This document shows, in pieces, positions 8,733 through 16,722 of a stretch of 64,000 bases of DNA (the stretch's first letter is position 1; the number at the start of each line of letters is the position of its first letter). The DNA comes from Roseiarcus sp963758335. Its GTDB lineage: Bacteria > Pseudomonadota > Alphaproteobacteria > Rhizobiales > Beijerinckiaceae. The stretch is from positions 527,710 through 591,709 of the forward strand of contig CAVWVF010000007.1 in NCBI GenBank assembly GCA_963758335.1, in the 5' to 3' direction. The position numbers were made by a program, and so were the translations under genes. The notes under the pieces were generated by a model. That model did no database searches and had not been told where the DNA came from. It saw only the letters and a list, made by a program, of their open reading frames with translations.

Positions 8733-8834
8733 CCGTCATTGCGAGGACGCCGAGCGTAGCGAAGGGGACGAAGCAATCCATCCGCCGCGCCAAGCAGGGA
8801 GAGTGGATTGCTTCGCTGCGCTTGCAATGACGGC
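8733..8834. repeat. Palindromic repeat, family B (between thiS and thiG)
   Basis: The element runs from CCGTCATTGCGAGGACGC to its near-mirror TTGCAATGACGGC, with an inner pair GACGAAGCAATCCA and TGGATTGCTTCG. A second member lies at 40722-40870. The two ends are inverted, so the whole copy can fold back on itself within the thi transcript. Confidence 0.85.
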
Positions 8835-8857
8835 CGCGACGGATGAAGGCTGATCAC

Positions 8858-9646
8858 ATGACCGCATCCTCCAACCTCACCCTCTACGGCGCAACCCTCC
8901 GTTCGCGCCTCATGCTCGGCACCTCACAATATCCCTCGCCCGCGATTCTCGCCGACGCCGCGCGCGCCTCGGGTGCGGAGATCGTCACCGTGTCGCTGAG
9001 GCGCGAGTTGGCGCGGCTCAAGGAGGGGCAGGATTTCTGGCGGCTCATCCGCGACATCGGGGCGCGCGTGCTGCCCAACACCGCCGGCTGCTACAGCGTT
9101 AAGGAAGCGGTCACCACCGCTCAGATGGCGCGAGAAGTGTTCGGCACGCCGTGGGTGAAGCTCGAGGTGATCGGCGAAGCCGACACGCTGCAGCCGGATG
9201 TCTTCGGCCTCGTCGAGGCCGCGCGGATCCTTTGCGCCGACGGCTTCGAGGTGTTCCCCTATACGACCGAGGACCTCGTCGTCGCCGAGCGCCTGATCGA
9301 GGCGGGCTCGAGGGTGTTGATGCCGTGGGGCTCGCCGATCGGCTCGGGCAAGGGGCTCAACAACGTGTTTGGCCTGCGCGCGCTGCGTGCGCATTTTCCC
9401 GAGGTTCCGCTGATCGTCGACGCGGGAATCGGCCTGCCGTCGCAGGCGGCGGCGGCGATGGAGCTCGGCTACGACGGCGTGCTCATCAACACCGCCGTCG
9501 CCAAGGCGGGCGATCCGGTCGCGATGGCGCGCGCCTTCGCTCAAGGCGTCGAGGCCGGCCGCGCGGCCTTCCTCGCCGGCCCGATCGAGCCGCGCGACAT
9601 GGCCGCGCCCTCGACGCCGGTGGTTGGGAAGGCGGTGTTGACGTGA
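8858..9646 (+). CDS. thiG: Thiazole synthase ThiG
   Basis: ThiG is a TIM-barrel enzyme that joins deoxyxylulose phosphate, dehydroglycine and the ThiS thiocarboxylate to make the thiazole half of thiamine. The product (262 residues) shows the family segments SRLMLGTSQYPSPAIL, PNTAGCYSVKEAV, VKLEVIGEADTLQPD, VLMPWGSPIGSGKG, IVDAGIGLPSQAA and GVLINTAVAKAGDP. The Lys in VKLEVIG matches the Schiff-base lysine of the family. I chose the ATG at 8858 because GAAGG stands 7 bases before it; an ATG at 8843 is in frame but lies at the edge of the repeat. Confidence 0.96.
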   Translation: MTASSNLTLYGATLRSRLMLGTSQYPSPAILADAARASGAEIVTVSLRRELARLKEGQDFWRLIRDIGARVLPNTAGCYSVKEAVTTAQMAREVFGTPWVKLEVIGEADTLQPDVFGLVEAARILCADGFEVFPYTTEDLVVAERLIEAGSRVLMPWGSPIGSGKGLNNVFGLRALRAHFPEVPLIVDAGIGLPSQAAAAMELGYDGVLINTAVAKAGDPVAMARAFAQGVEAGRAAFLAGPIEPRDMAAPSTPVVGKAVLT

Positions 9647-9663
9647 ACGCCGTCGGTCGACGA

Positions 9664-9761
9664 TCCCTTCTCCCGCTTGCGGGAGAAGGTGGTGGCCGAA
9701 GGCCGCCGGATGAGGGGAGGCCCTCACCCCCGACCACTCTCCCGCTCGCAGGAGAGGGGAG
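9664..9761. repeat. Palindromic repeat, family A (thiG-thiE spacer)
   Basis: CCTTCTCCCGC/GCGGGAGAAGG (9666-9689), GGTGGCC-GAA-GGCCGCC, and a closing ACTCTCCCGC/GCAGGAGAGG hairpin fill almost the whole spacer between thiG and thiE. The last arm, GGAGAGGGGAGG, ends exactly where the thiE start codon begins and so doubles as its ribosome binding site. Confidence 0.85.
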
Positions 9762-10364
9762 GTGAAGCTCGACCCCTTCTACCCGATCGTCGACAGCGCC
9801 GGATGGGTCGGGCGGCTCGTCGGCGTCGGTGCGAAACTCGTGCAATTGCGCGTGAAGGACAAGGACGAGGCGTCAGTTGCCGCGGAGACGCGCGCGGCGC
9901 TCGTCGTCTGCGCCGAGGCGGGCGCGACGCTCGTCGTCAACGATTATTGGCGCGTCGGGATCGACGAGGGCGCGCCTTTCGTCCATCTCGGCCAGGGCGA
10001 ACTCGACGGCGCCGACATTGCCGCCATCCGCCGGGCGGGCGTGAGGCTCGGCGTCAGCACGCACGACGAGGCCGAGCTCGCCCGGGCGCTCGAGCTCGAT
10101 CCCGACTATGTCGCGCTCGGGCCGATCTATCCGACGATCCTCAAGGCGATGGCCTTCGCTCCGCAGGGCTTAACGCGCATCGGCGAGTGGAAGCGCCGCA
10201 TCGGCGCGATCCCGCTCGTCGCCATCGGCGGTCTCACCGTCGAGCGGGCGAAGCTCGGTCTCGCCGCCGGCGCCGACGCCGTCTCCGTCGTCACCGACAT
10301 CACGCTGAACCCAGACCCGGAGGCGCGCGCGAGAGAGTGGATCGCGGCGACGCGCCCGGCGTGA
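9762..10364 (+). CDS. thiE: Thiamine phosphate synthase ThiE
   Basis: ThiE couples HMP pyrophosphate and thiazole phosphate to thiamine phosphate. The 200-residue TIM-barrel protein shows KLVQLRVKDKDE (substrate Lys/Arg region), TLVVNDYWRVGIDEGAPFVHLGQ, GVSTHDEAELARA, YVALGPIYPT and the phosphate-binding VAIGGLTVERA and GADAVSVVTDI segments. Translation starts at a GTG (9762) directly after a strong AGGAGAGGGGAGG, which is the last arm of the palindromic repeat. Its stop overlaps the thiD start (GTGA), implying coupled translation. Confidence 0.93.
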   Translation: MKLDPFYPIVDSAGWVGRLVGVGAKLVQLRVKDKDEASVAAETRAALVVCAEAGATLVVNDYWRVGIDEGAPFVHLGQGELDGADIAAIRRAGVRLGVSTHDEAELARALELDPDYVALGPIYPTILKAMAFAPQGLTRIGEWKRRIGAIPLVAIGGLTVERAKLGLAAGADAVSVVTDITLNPDPEARAREWIAATRPA

Positions 10365-11326
10365 CCGCGCCGAGGCCGATCGCGCTCGCCGTCGCCGGCT
10401 CCGATTCGGGCGCCGGGGCCGGGATCCAGGCGGATCTCAGAACTTTCGCGGCGCTCGGCGTCTATGCGGCGACCGCGATCGCCGCGCTGACGGCACAGAA
10501 CACCAAAGGCGTCAGCGCCATTCATCTCGCGCCGCCAGAGATCGTCGCGGCGCAGATCGACGCCGTGATGGAGGATTTCGCCGTCGCCGCAGTCAAGATC
10601 GGCATGCTGGGGAGCGCGGCGATCGTCGGCGCTGTGGCGGAGAAGCTGGCCCGCTTCCCTTCTCCCCTTGCGGGAGAAGGTGGCGCGCGAAGCGCGACGG
10701 ATGAGGGGTCCGGCGCGCGCCAGCGCGCCTTGCGGCGCAAACCCCTCGCCCCCAACCCCTCTCCCGCCATAGGGCGTCAGAAAGGACGCCCGTCTGACGA
10801 CGGGCTATGGGGAGAGGGGAGAGGGGCCTTCATCGTCTACGACCCCGTCATGGCCGCCTCGTCCGGCGACGCGCTGAGCGAAGCGGGCTTCGTCGAAGCG
10901 GTCAGGGCGACGCTCCTGCCGCGGGTCGACTGCCTCACGCCCAATCTCGCCGAGGCGGCGGCGCTGCTCGGCGAGGAGATCGCACGAACGGAAGCCGACA
11001 TGGCCCGGCAGGGGCGCGCGCTCGTCGCGCTCGGGCCGCGCGCCGTGCTGATCAAAGGCGGCCACCTGCCGGGCGACGAGGCCGTCGACCTCCTCGTCAC
11101 GTCGGACGGCGTCCGCCGCTTCGGCGCGCCGAGGCTCGCCTCGACGAACCTGCACGGCTCCGGCTGCACCCTATCGAGCGCGATCGCGGCCCATGTCGTT
11201 CTCGGCAAGCCGCTTCCGGAAGCCGTCGCTGCGGCGAAGACCTTTGTGGGCGAGGCGATCGAGGCGGGGCGAGGCCTGTCGCTCGGAGCGGGGCGGGGGC
11301 CGCTCATCCAGATGAAGCTTTGCTGA
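10361..11326 (+). CDS. thiD: Hydroxymethylpyrimidine/phosphomethylpyrimidine kinase ThiD with a 57-residue repeat-encoded insert
   Basis: ThiD phosphorylates HMP and HMP-P for thiamine assembly. The start is the GTG of a GTGA overlap with thiE; any longer reading runs through thiE in another frame. Family segments are ALAVAGSDSGAGAGIQADL, AITALTAQNT-like ATAIAALTAQNTKGV, VKIGMLGS, YDPVMAASSG, LTPNLAEAAAL, VLIKGGH and the anion-hole HGSGCTLSSAIAA. Between AEKLARF and FIVYDPVMA, about 57 extra residues (about 170 bases, 10656-10826) are encoded by a family A repeat with a second module nested in it. The frame is kept and no stop occurs. At 321 residues it exceeds the usual 260-270. Confidence 0.93.
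   Translation: MTAPRPIALAVAGSDSGAGAGIQADLRTFAALGVYAATAIAALTAQNTKGVSAIHLAPPEIVAAQIDAVMEDFAVAAVKIGMLGSAAIVGAVAEKLARFPSPLAGEGGARSATDEGSGARQRALRRKPLAPNPSPAIGRQKGRPSDDGLWGEGRGAFIVYDPVMAASSGDALSEAGFVEAVRATLLPRVDCLTPNLAEAAALLGEEIARTEADMARQGRALVALGPRAVLIKGGHLPGDEAVDLLVTSDGVRRFGAPRLASTNLHGSGCTLSSAIAAHVVLGKPLPEAVAAAKTFVGEAIEAGRGLSLGAGRGPLIQMKLC
10656..10826. repeat. Palindromic repeat, family A, composite copy inside thiD
   Basis: It begins with CCTTCTCCCC-TTG-CGGGAGAAGG, continues with GGCGCGC/GCGCGCC-type pairs and ends with CCCCTCTCCCG paired to GGGAGAGGGG. The loop of that last hairpin has been replaced by the two-hairpin module at 10767-10810. The unit keeps the thiD frame and encodes a low-complexity peptide beginning PSPLAGEGGA. 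Confidence 0.9.
10767..10810. repeat. Two-hairpin (three-way junction) module, copy 1, nested in the thiD repeat
   Basis: CCATAG at the left end pairs with CTATGG at the right end. Between them GGCGTC-AGAAAG-GACGCC and CCGTC-TGAC-GACGG form two hairpins, giving a cloverleaf-like 44-bp unit. Near-identical units lie at 34987-35028 and, inverted, at 40813-40854. Confidence 0.85.
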
Positions 11327-11377
11327 TGTTCCGCGCCCGCTCGTTGCGCTACCAATGCGTCCGGAGGCAAGCGCCCG

Positions 11378-12535
11378 ATGCAGAGCGATAAGAGCGACTT
11401 CTACGACACGCTGCCGATCCTGGACGATTTCGCCGAGGCGGCGAAGCCGGCGAACTACACGCCGTTGCCGAATGACTGGCTCGTCGGCTTCGCCGACGTC
11501 GTCGGATCGACCGCCGCCATCGCGCAAGGCCGTTACAAGACGGTCAACATGGTCGGCGCGGGCGCGATCGCCGCCGTCGCCAACGCGCTGGAGCGGCGCG
11601 CCTTTCCCTTCGTGTTCGGCGGAGACGGGGCGAGCCTCGCGGTTTCGTCGACCGACGCCGCCGCCGCCGCAAAGGCGCTGGCCGCGATGGCCGCCTTCGC
11701 CCGAGCCGAATTTCAGCTCGATCTTCGCGTCGCGATGATCCCCGTCAGCGAAATCCGGGCGGCCGGCCGCGACGTTCGGGTCGCCCGCTTCGCCGCGTCC
11801 GAGCACTGCGTCTATGCGATGATTTCGGGCGGCGGCCTCGCCTGGTTCGAGGAACGGGCGAAGCGCGGCGAGTATGCGCTTCCCGCAACCGGGCGCGCCC
11901 GGCCGAACCTCGCGGGCCTGTCCTGCCGATGGGGAGTCGCGCCCGCCAAGCGCGGGCTCGTCCTGTCGTTTATCGTCACGCGGCGCGGCGACGACCCCCG
12001 GTACGGCGCCCTCATCGAGGACGTCGTCGGCATGACGCTCGACGCCGCGCGCACCGGTCCGCCGATCACGGTCGAAAGACTCGGCTTTGCGGCCCCGGAA
12101 AAGGCGATCGCCCTTGAGACGAGCGCGATTTCCGCTTCCGGGGTTCCCCGGTGGAGGGCGTGGCTGACGACGGCGAGCAGCTACCTTATCGGCGCCGCGC
12201 TCCATAAGTTCAAGCTGAAGGCCGGCGGCTTCGATCCGGAACTTTATGCGGCCGACGTGGCCGCCAACGCCGATTTCCGGAAATTCGAAGACGGCCTGCG
12301 CATGACGCTCGACTGCACGCTCGGCTTCGCCGATGCGCTCGAGGCGCGCCTCACCGCGGCCGACGACTTCGCCAACTGGGGCCTGTTCCGGCAGAAGGCG
12401 GCGCAGATCACGTGCTTCGTCCCGTCGGTCACCGAGCGCAGCCACGTCCACTTCGTCGACGGGGCCGACGGCGGCTACACCATGGCCGCCAGCGCGATGA
12501 AGGCGCGTCGGCTGCTGAAGGCCAACCCGGCCTGA
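11378..12535 (+). CDS. DUF3095 family protein, resembling a class III nucleotide cyclase
   Basis: The 385-residue protein fits the uncharacterised DUF3095 family. Near the N-terminus GFADVVGSTAAIAQG (about residues 37-51) looks like the metal-binding F-x-D-[IV]-x-G-[FS]-T motif of class III adenylate/guanylate cyclases. About 35 residues later VFGGDGASLAVSS resembles the cyclase GDG motif. The rest has no motif I recognise. It has its own spacer from thiD (51 bases) and precedes mutS by 72 bases, so it may or may not belong to the thi transcript. A cyclase function is inference only. Confidence 0.75.
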   Translation: MQSDKSDFYDTLPILDDFAEAAKPANYTPLPNDWLVGFADVVGSTAAIAQGRYKTVNMVGAGAIAAVANALERRAFPFVFGGDGASLAVSSTDAAAAAKALAAMAAFARAEFQLDLRVAMIPVSEIRAAGRDVRVARFAASEHCVYAMISGGGLAWFEERAKRGEYALPATGRARPNLAGLSCRWGVAPAKRGLVLSFIVTRRGDDPRYGALIEDVVGMTLDAARTGPPITVERLGFAAPEKAIALETSAISASGVPRWRAWLTTASSYLIGAALHKFKLKAGGFDPELYAADVAANADFRKFEDGLRMTLDCTLGFADALEARLTAADDFANWGLFRQKAAQITCFVPSVTERSHVHFVDGADGGYTMAASAMKARRLLKANPA

Positions 12536-12607
12536 AGCAGGCGAGCGTGGATATCCGCCGGTTGCGCCCCTGCACGCCGAGCCTCGATTTGCTAAGCTCT
12601 CGCGAGC

Positions 12608-15316
12608 ATGGAAGCCTCGAGCGCCAATCCCGGTCCCGAGAGCGTCGCCGCCCGGCTGACGCCGATGATGGCGCAATATTTCGAGATCAAGGCGGCCAAT
12701 CCGGGCTGCCTGTTGTTCTACCGGATGGGCGATTTCTACGAGCTCTTCTTCGACGACGCGGAGCTGGCCGCCAAAGCGCTCGGCATCGTGCTGACCAAGC
12801 GCGGCAAGCACGAGGGCGAGGACATCCGCATGTGCGGCGTGCCGATCGAGCGCGCCGACGAATATCTCAACCGGCTGATCGCGCTCGGCCATCGCGTCGC
12901 CGTGTGCGAGCAGCTCGAGGACCCGGCCGAGGCCAGGAAGCGTGGCGCGAAGTCGGTCGTCAGGCGCGACGTCGTGCGGCTGGTGACGCCGGGCACGATC
13001 ACCGAGGAGCGGCTGCTCGAGCCCGGGCGCGCCCGTCTCCTGGTCGCGGTCCAGCGCCTTCGCGCCAACGAAGCGCGCTCGACCTACGGCCTCGCGGCGC
13101 TCGATCTTTCGACCGGCGCGTTTTCTCTGAGCGAAGCCGACGAGACCGGCCTCGCCGCAGAGATCGCGCGGCTCGAGCCGAGCGAAATCGTCGCTGCCCA
13201 GGCGGTCTACGACGAACCGCCCTTCCAACGCATGATCGCCGATATGCGCGTGCCCGCGACGCCGCTTGCGCGGGAGGCCGGCGACGGAGCGGCGGCCGAG
13301 CGAAGAGTGTGCGAGTTCTATGGCGTCGAGACGCTCGACGGCTTCGGCGCCTTCGCCCGAGCCGAGATCGCCGCCGCGGCGCTCGCGCTCGCTTACGTCA
13401 AACGCACCCAGTTCGAGGCGAGGCCGGCGCTGTCGCCGCCGACGCGTCGGGCGCGCGGCGCGACCCTGGAGATCGATCCCGCGACGCGCGCCAATCTCGA
13501 GCTGACCCGGACCCTCGCCGGCGCGCGCGAAGGCTCGTTGCTAGCGACGATCGATCTCACGGTGACGCCGGCCGGAGCGCGGCTCTTCGCCGAACGGCTG
13601 GCAAGCCCGCTCACCAGTCCCGAGGCGATCAACGAGCGCCTCGATTCGCTCGACTTCCTGGTCGAGGCCAACGCGCTGCGCGAAGCGCTGCGGCGGACTC
13701 TTGCCGCCGCGCCCGATTTCCTGCGTTCGCTGTCGCGCTTGAGCCTCGATCGCGGCGGCCCGCGCGATCTCGCGGCGATCCGCGACGGCCTCGCCGCGGC
13801 GGGCGCGCTGTCGCGCTTGCTTGGGAAGGCCGACGGCCTTCCGCCGGAGCTTCTGCGCCATTACGCCGCCCTCGGCGCCGATTGTGGCGCGCTCGAGCGC
13901 GATCTGCGCTCGACCCTCGCCGACGACTTGCCGCTCGTGAAGCGCGATGGCGGCTTCGTGCGGCCCGGCTCACTTGCCTCGCTCGACGAGGCGCGGCGCT
14001 TACGCGACGAAAGCCGCCGCGTCATCGCCGAGATGCAGGCGTCCTACGCCGAAGAGACGGGCGTCCGGCAGCTCAGGATCAAGCACAACAATTTTCTCGG
14101 CTATTTTATCGAGGTTCCGCAGGCGCAGGGCGAGGCGCTTCTGAAGCCGCCGTTCAACGCTGCCTTCATCCACCGCCAGACGATGGCCGGCGCCTTGCGC
14201 TTCACCACCAGCGCCCTCGTCGATCTCGAGGCGCGCATCGCGTCCGCGGCCGACAAGGCGCTCGCGCTCGAACTCGAGACCTTCGAGCGGCTTCGCCAGG
14301 CGTGCCTCGCCGAGGGCGATCGTCTGCGCGCATTCGGCGCGGCGCTGGCCGAGATCGACGTCGCCGCGGCGCTCGCGGAACTCGCGGTCAAGCGCGACTG
14401 GACGCGCCCGCTGGTCGACGCCTCGCTCGCCTTCAGAATCGAGCGCGGCCGCCATCCGGTGGTCGAGGCGGCGCTGAAGGCCGCCGGCGAGCCCTTCGTC
14501 GCCAACGACTGCGATCTGTCCGGCGACGCCGCCGAGGGCGGGCGCATTGCGGTCGTCACCGGCCCGAACATGGCGGGCAAGTCGACCTATCTGCGGCAGA
14601 ACGCGCTGATCGCGGTGATCGCCCAGATGGGCTCCTACGTGCCGGCGGCGCGCGCTCATGTCGGCGTCGTCGACCGCCTGTTCTCGCGGGTCGGCGCCGC
14701 CGACGATCTGGCGCGCGGCCGTTCGACCTTCATGGTCGAGATGGTCGAGACGGCGGCGATCCTCAATCAGGCGACCGCCCGCTCGCTCGTCATCCTCGAC
14801 GAGATCGGACGCGGCACGGCGACCTTCGACGGCCTCTCGATCGCCATGGCCTGCGTCGAGCACCTCAACGCGGTCAACCGCTCGCGCGCTTTGTTCGCCA
14901 CCCATTTCCACGAGCTGACCCAGCTCGCCGAGATTTTGCCGCGGCTCACGAACCTCACCATGCGGGTCAGCGAGTTCAGGGGAAGCCTCGTCTTCCTGCA
15001 CGAGGTCGTCCGCGGCGCGGCCGACCGCTCCTACGGCATCCAGGTCGCCAAGCTCGCCGGTCTGCCGGCCTCGGTCGTCAAGCGGGCGCGAAAAGTGCTG
15101 GCCGACCTCGAGGCCGCGCGCCCGAGCGGCACGCTCGATTCGCTGCCGCTTTTCTCCTACGAGCCGCACGAGCCGCCGGCAGCAGGGTGCGACGAACTGC
15201 GCGAAGCGGTCGCCGCGCTCGACCCCGACGCCCTGACCCCGCGCGAGGCGCATGCGGCGCTGTATGAGCTGAAGCGCCTCATCGAGGAGAAGGCGCGAGC
15301 ATGTGAGAATCCTTGA
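12608..15316 (+). CDS. mutS: DNA mismatch repair protein MutS
   Basis: MutS recognises base mismatches and, with MutL, starts mismatch repair. The 902-residue protein has the N-terminal mismatch-binding domain with the Phe-x-Glu contact region (LLFYRMGDFYELFFDDA), the connector, lever and clamp domains, and a C-terminal ATPase with Walker A GPNMAGKSTYLRQ, Walker B SLVILDEIGRGTATFDG and the signature GRSTFMVEM. All key residues are present and no lesion was seen. Functional mismatch repair would argue against a simple mutator origin for the slippage-type lesions elsewhere in the window, but mutL is not here. Confidence 0.97.
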   Translation: MEASSANPGPESVAARLTPMMAQYFEIKAANPGCLLFYRMGDFYELFFDDAELAAKALGIVLTKRGKHEGEDIRMCGVPIERADEYLNRLIALGHRVAVCEQLEDPAEARKRGAKSVVRRDVVRLVTPGTITEERLLEPGRARLLVAVQRLRANEARSTYGLAALDLSTGAFSLSEADETGLAAEIARLEPSEIVAAQAVYDEPPFQRMIADMRVPATPLAREAGDGAAAERRVCEFYGVETLDGFGAFARAEIAAAALALAYVKRTQFEARPALSPPTRRARGATLEIDPATRANLELTRTLAGAREGSLLATIDLTVTPAGARLFAERLASPLTSPEAINERLDSLDFLVEANALREALRRTLAAAPDFLRSLSRLSLDRGGPRDLAAIRDGLAAAGALSRLLGKADGLPPELLRHYAALGADCGALERDLRSTLADDLPLVKRDGGFVRPGSLASLDEARRLRDESRRVIAEMQASYAEETGVRQLRIKHNNFLGYFIEVPQAQGEALLKPPFNAAFIHRQTMAGALRFTTSALVDLEARIASAADKALALELETFERLRQACLAEGDRLRAFGAALAEIDVAAALAELAVKRDWTRPLVDASLAFRIERGRHPVVEAALKAAGEPFVANDCDLSGDAAEGGRIAVVTGPNMAGKSTYLRQNALIAVIAQMGSYVPAARAHVGVVDRLFSRVGAADDLARGRSTFMVEMVETAAILNQATARSLVILDEIGRGTATFDGLSIAMACVEHLNAVNRSRALFATHFHELTQLAEILPRLTNLTMRVSEFRGSLVFLHEVVRGAADRSYGIQVAKLAGLPASVVKRARKVLADLEAARPSGTLDSLPLFSYEPHEPPAAGCDELREAVAALDPDALTPREAHAALYELKRLIEEKARACENP

Positions 15317-15454
15317 GTGTTCTTCCCTTGGCGTGCAAATTTACCACCAAGTTCGCATCGACATTATGGACCCCGGTGGATGAAACGGTAGTCTCAGCTA
15401 TGCCGTACAGCTAACTCCGATCGCAGCATGATCGATCGAGCGTAGTTTCTTTTT

Positions 15455-15530
15455 AGGACACGAAGGGCACAAAGGCGAACATCAGCGATTTGAGCCCTTC
15501 GTGATTCTTTGTGCCCTTAGTGGTGAGACT
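15455..15530. repeat. Inverted repeat of the ACGAAGGGCACAAAG type
   Basis: ACACGAAGGGCACAAAGG (about 15458-15475) has a diverged inverted partner to its right containing CCCTTCGTGA and CTTTGTGCCCTTAGTGGTG (about 15496-15526). It lies in the 273-base gap between mutS and the lysE remnant. Apart from this palindrome I see no gene in the gap. Confidence 0.55.
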
Positions 15531-15589
15531 CGCCTCTGCGCTTCACGAAGAATGCCGGAGCGGATCACTGACGTTATGGAGGACCAGCG

Positions 15590-16170
15590 ATGACCGATCC
15601 CCAAATCCTCGCCGCGACCCTCGTCGCCGCCTACCTCTACGTCGTCTCGCCCGGGCCGGCGTTCCTTGCGCTCTTCACCCTCGCCGCCTCGCGGGGGCGA
15701 GCCTCCGGCGCCTGGTTCATCTGCGGCCATCTCGTCGGCGACGTGACGTGGGGGGCGCTGGCGGTCGCGGCGATCGTCGGCGCCAACCGGATCTGCCCGA
15801 CCTTGTTCGAGCTCCTCGGCTTCGGCTGCGGGCTCTATCTCGTCTGGCTCGGCGTTCGCGCGGTCACCACCCGCAAGGACGCCCCGCCGCGGGCGATCGG
15901 CGCGAGCCGCTGGCGATGTTTTCCGCGATCGTTGCGCCCTATATCGGCGCTCTGCGCGCGGCCGACGCGCCGCAGATGTTCGCCGCCGCCTTTTTGGGCT
16001 TCCTGCTCGCCGACTTGACGCTGATCTTCGCCGCCGGCCTGCCCGCGGTCAGGAAGTTCTTTCTCTCTCACGGGGTGGCGGTGACGCGGGTCGTCGGCGT
16101 CATCTTCATCCTGTTCGGCGCGCGGTCGATCGCCGACGCGGCGGGCGGGGCCATGCGCCGGACGGCGTGA
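15590..16170 (+). pseudogene. LysE/RhtB-type amino-acid exporter, copy 1, with a 58-bp deletion
   Basis: The N-terminal half reads MTDPQILAATLVAAYLYVVSPGPAFLALFTLAASRG, typical of LysE family exporters with their PGP motif in the first helix. It is about 85 percent like the copy at 26587. Near 15908 the sequence jumps from GCGCGAGCCG to CTGGCGATG; relative to the other copy 58 bases are missing, which shifts the frame. The rest (LAMFSAIVAPYIGALRAADAPQMFAAAF through ARSIADAAGGAMRRTA) continues in the third frame to 16170. No intact exporter can be made. Confidence 0.85.
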
Positions 16171-16485
16171 GGGCCCTCGGAGTCCGAGCGCGGCTCCAGG
16201 GTTGTCCGGGCCCACGTGTTTGTCGCCCGAAATTCTGCACCCCGAAAGCTTTTTTGCTTTCAAAGACTGCGGGACTGGTGCAAAAATTGACGTTTGCACG
16301 CCATCCAGACCTGCGAAATGTCGAGTGGATACAGTCAGACGCTTCGAACCCTCCGGCCCCGCTGCAACCAATTGGATTCGCAAGAAGAAGGCTGGGCTCG
16401 AACGTTTGGTTTCAACTAGGAGAGGTGCTGCCACTTGCGTTTTCAGCGTCATGGTATGCTGCGGCATAAGTCGGAGCGGATCGTG
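16171..16485. other. Gap of about 315 bases with no recognised gene
   Basis: Only a short GAAAGC-TTTTTT-GCTTTC palindrome near 16249-16267 stands out. Its loop rather than its flank holds the T-run, so it is not a standard terminator. Base composition falls here from the high GC of the lysE remnant to the lower GC of the following gene, which marks the edge of an acquired segment. Confidence 0.4.
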
Positions 16486-16722
16486 ATGAATTACCAGCCG
16501 GACAGAGCCATCAAGGTTTTCTACGACATCGATGTGAACTCGTTATTTGACGGCATTGCGGAGCACGCAAATGTTCAACAACATGCCGCTTCCCAGTTCA
16601 GATTGTTGGCCGGGTATCATCAAATTGAGCTTGCACAGTCACGCGACAGCTTTCGCTGGGCTTTGATTGGGTTGTGGATTGGATTAGCATTCTTTATTGC
16701 AGCATTATTGCAGCAGTATACC

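Noticed and set aside
9677..10360. A much longer ThiD reading beginning at 9677
   Set aside because: The added N-terminal part runs through the spacer repeat and thiE out of phase and has no ThiD similarity. The kinase begins properly at the GTG at 10361 in the GTGA overlap.
12412..15267. A 951-codon plus-strand frame overlapping mutS in another phase
   Set aside because: The translation is almost all Arg, Ala, Gly and Pro. MutS in the other frame is complete with Walker motifs, so this is a shadow of GC-rich codon use.
16435..16485. A longer start for the membrane gene at 16486 (MRFQRHGMLRHKSERIV)
   Set aside because: The ATG at 16486 has GGAG at a good distance and begins where the sequence becomes protein-like, so the extra 17 codons are not needed.
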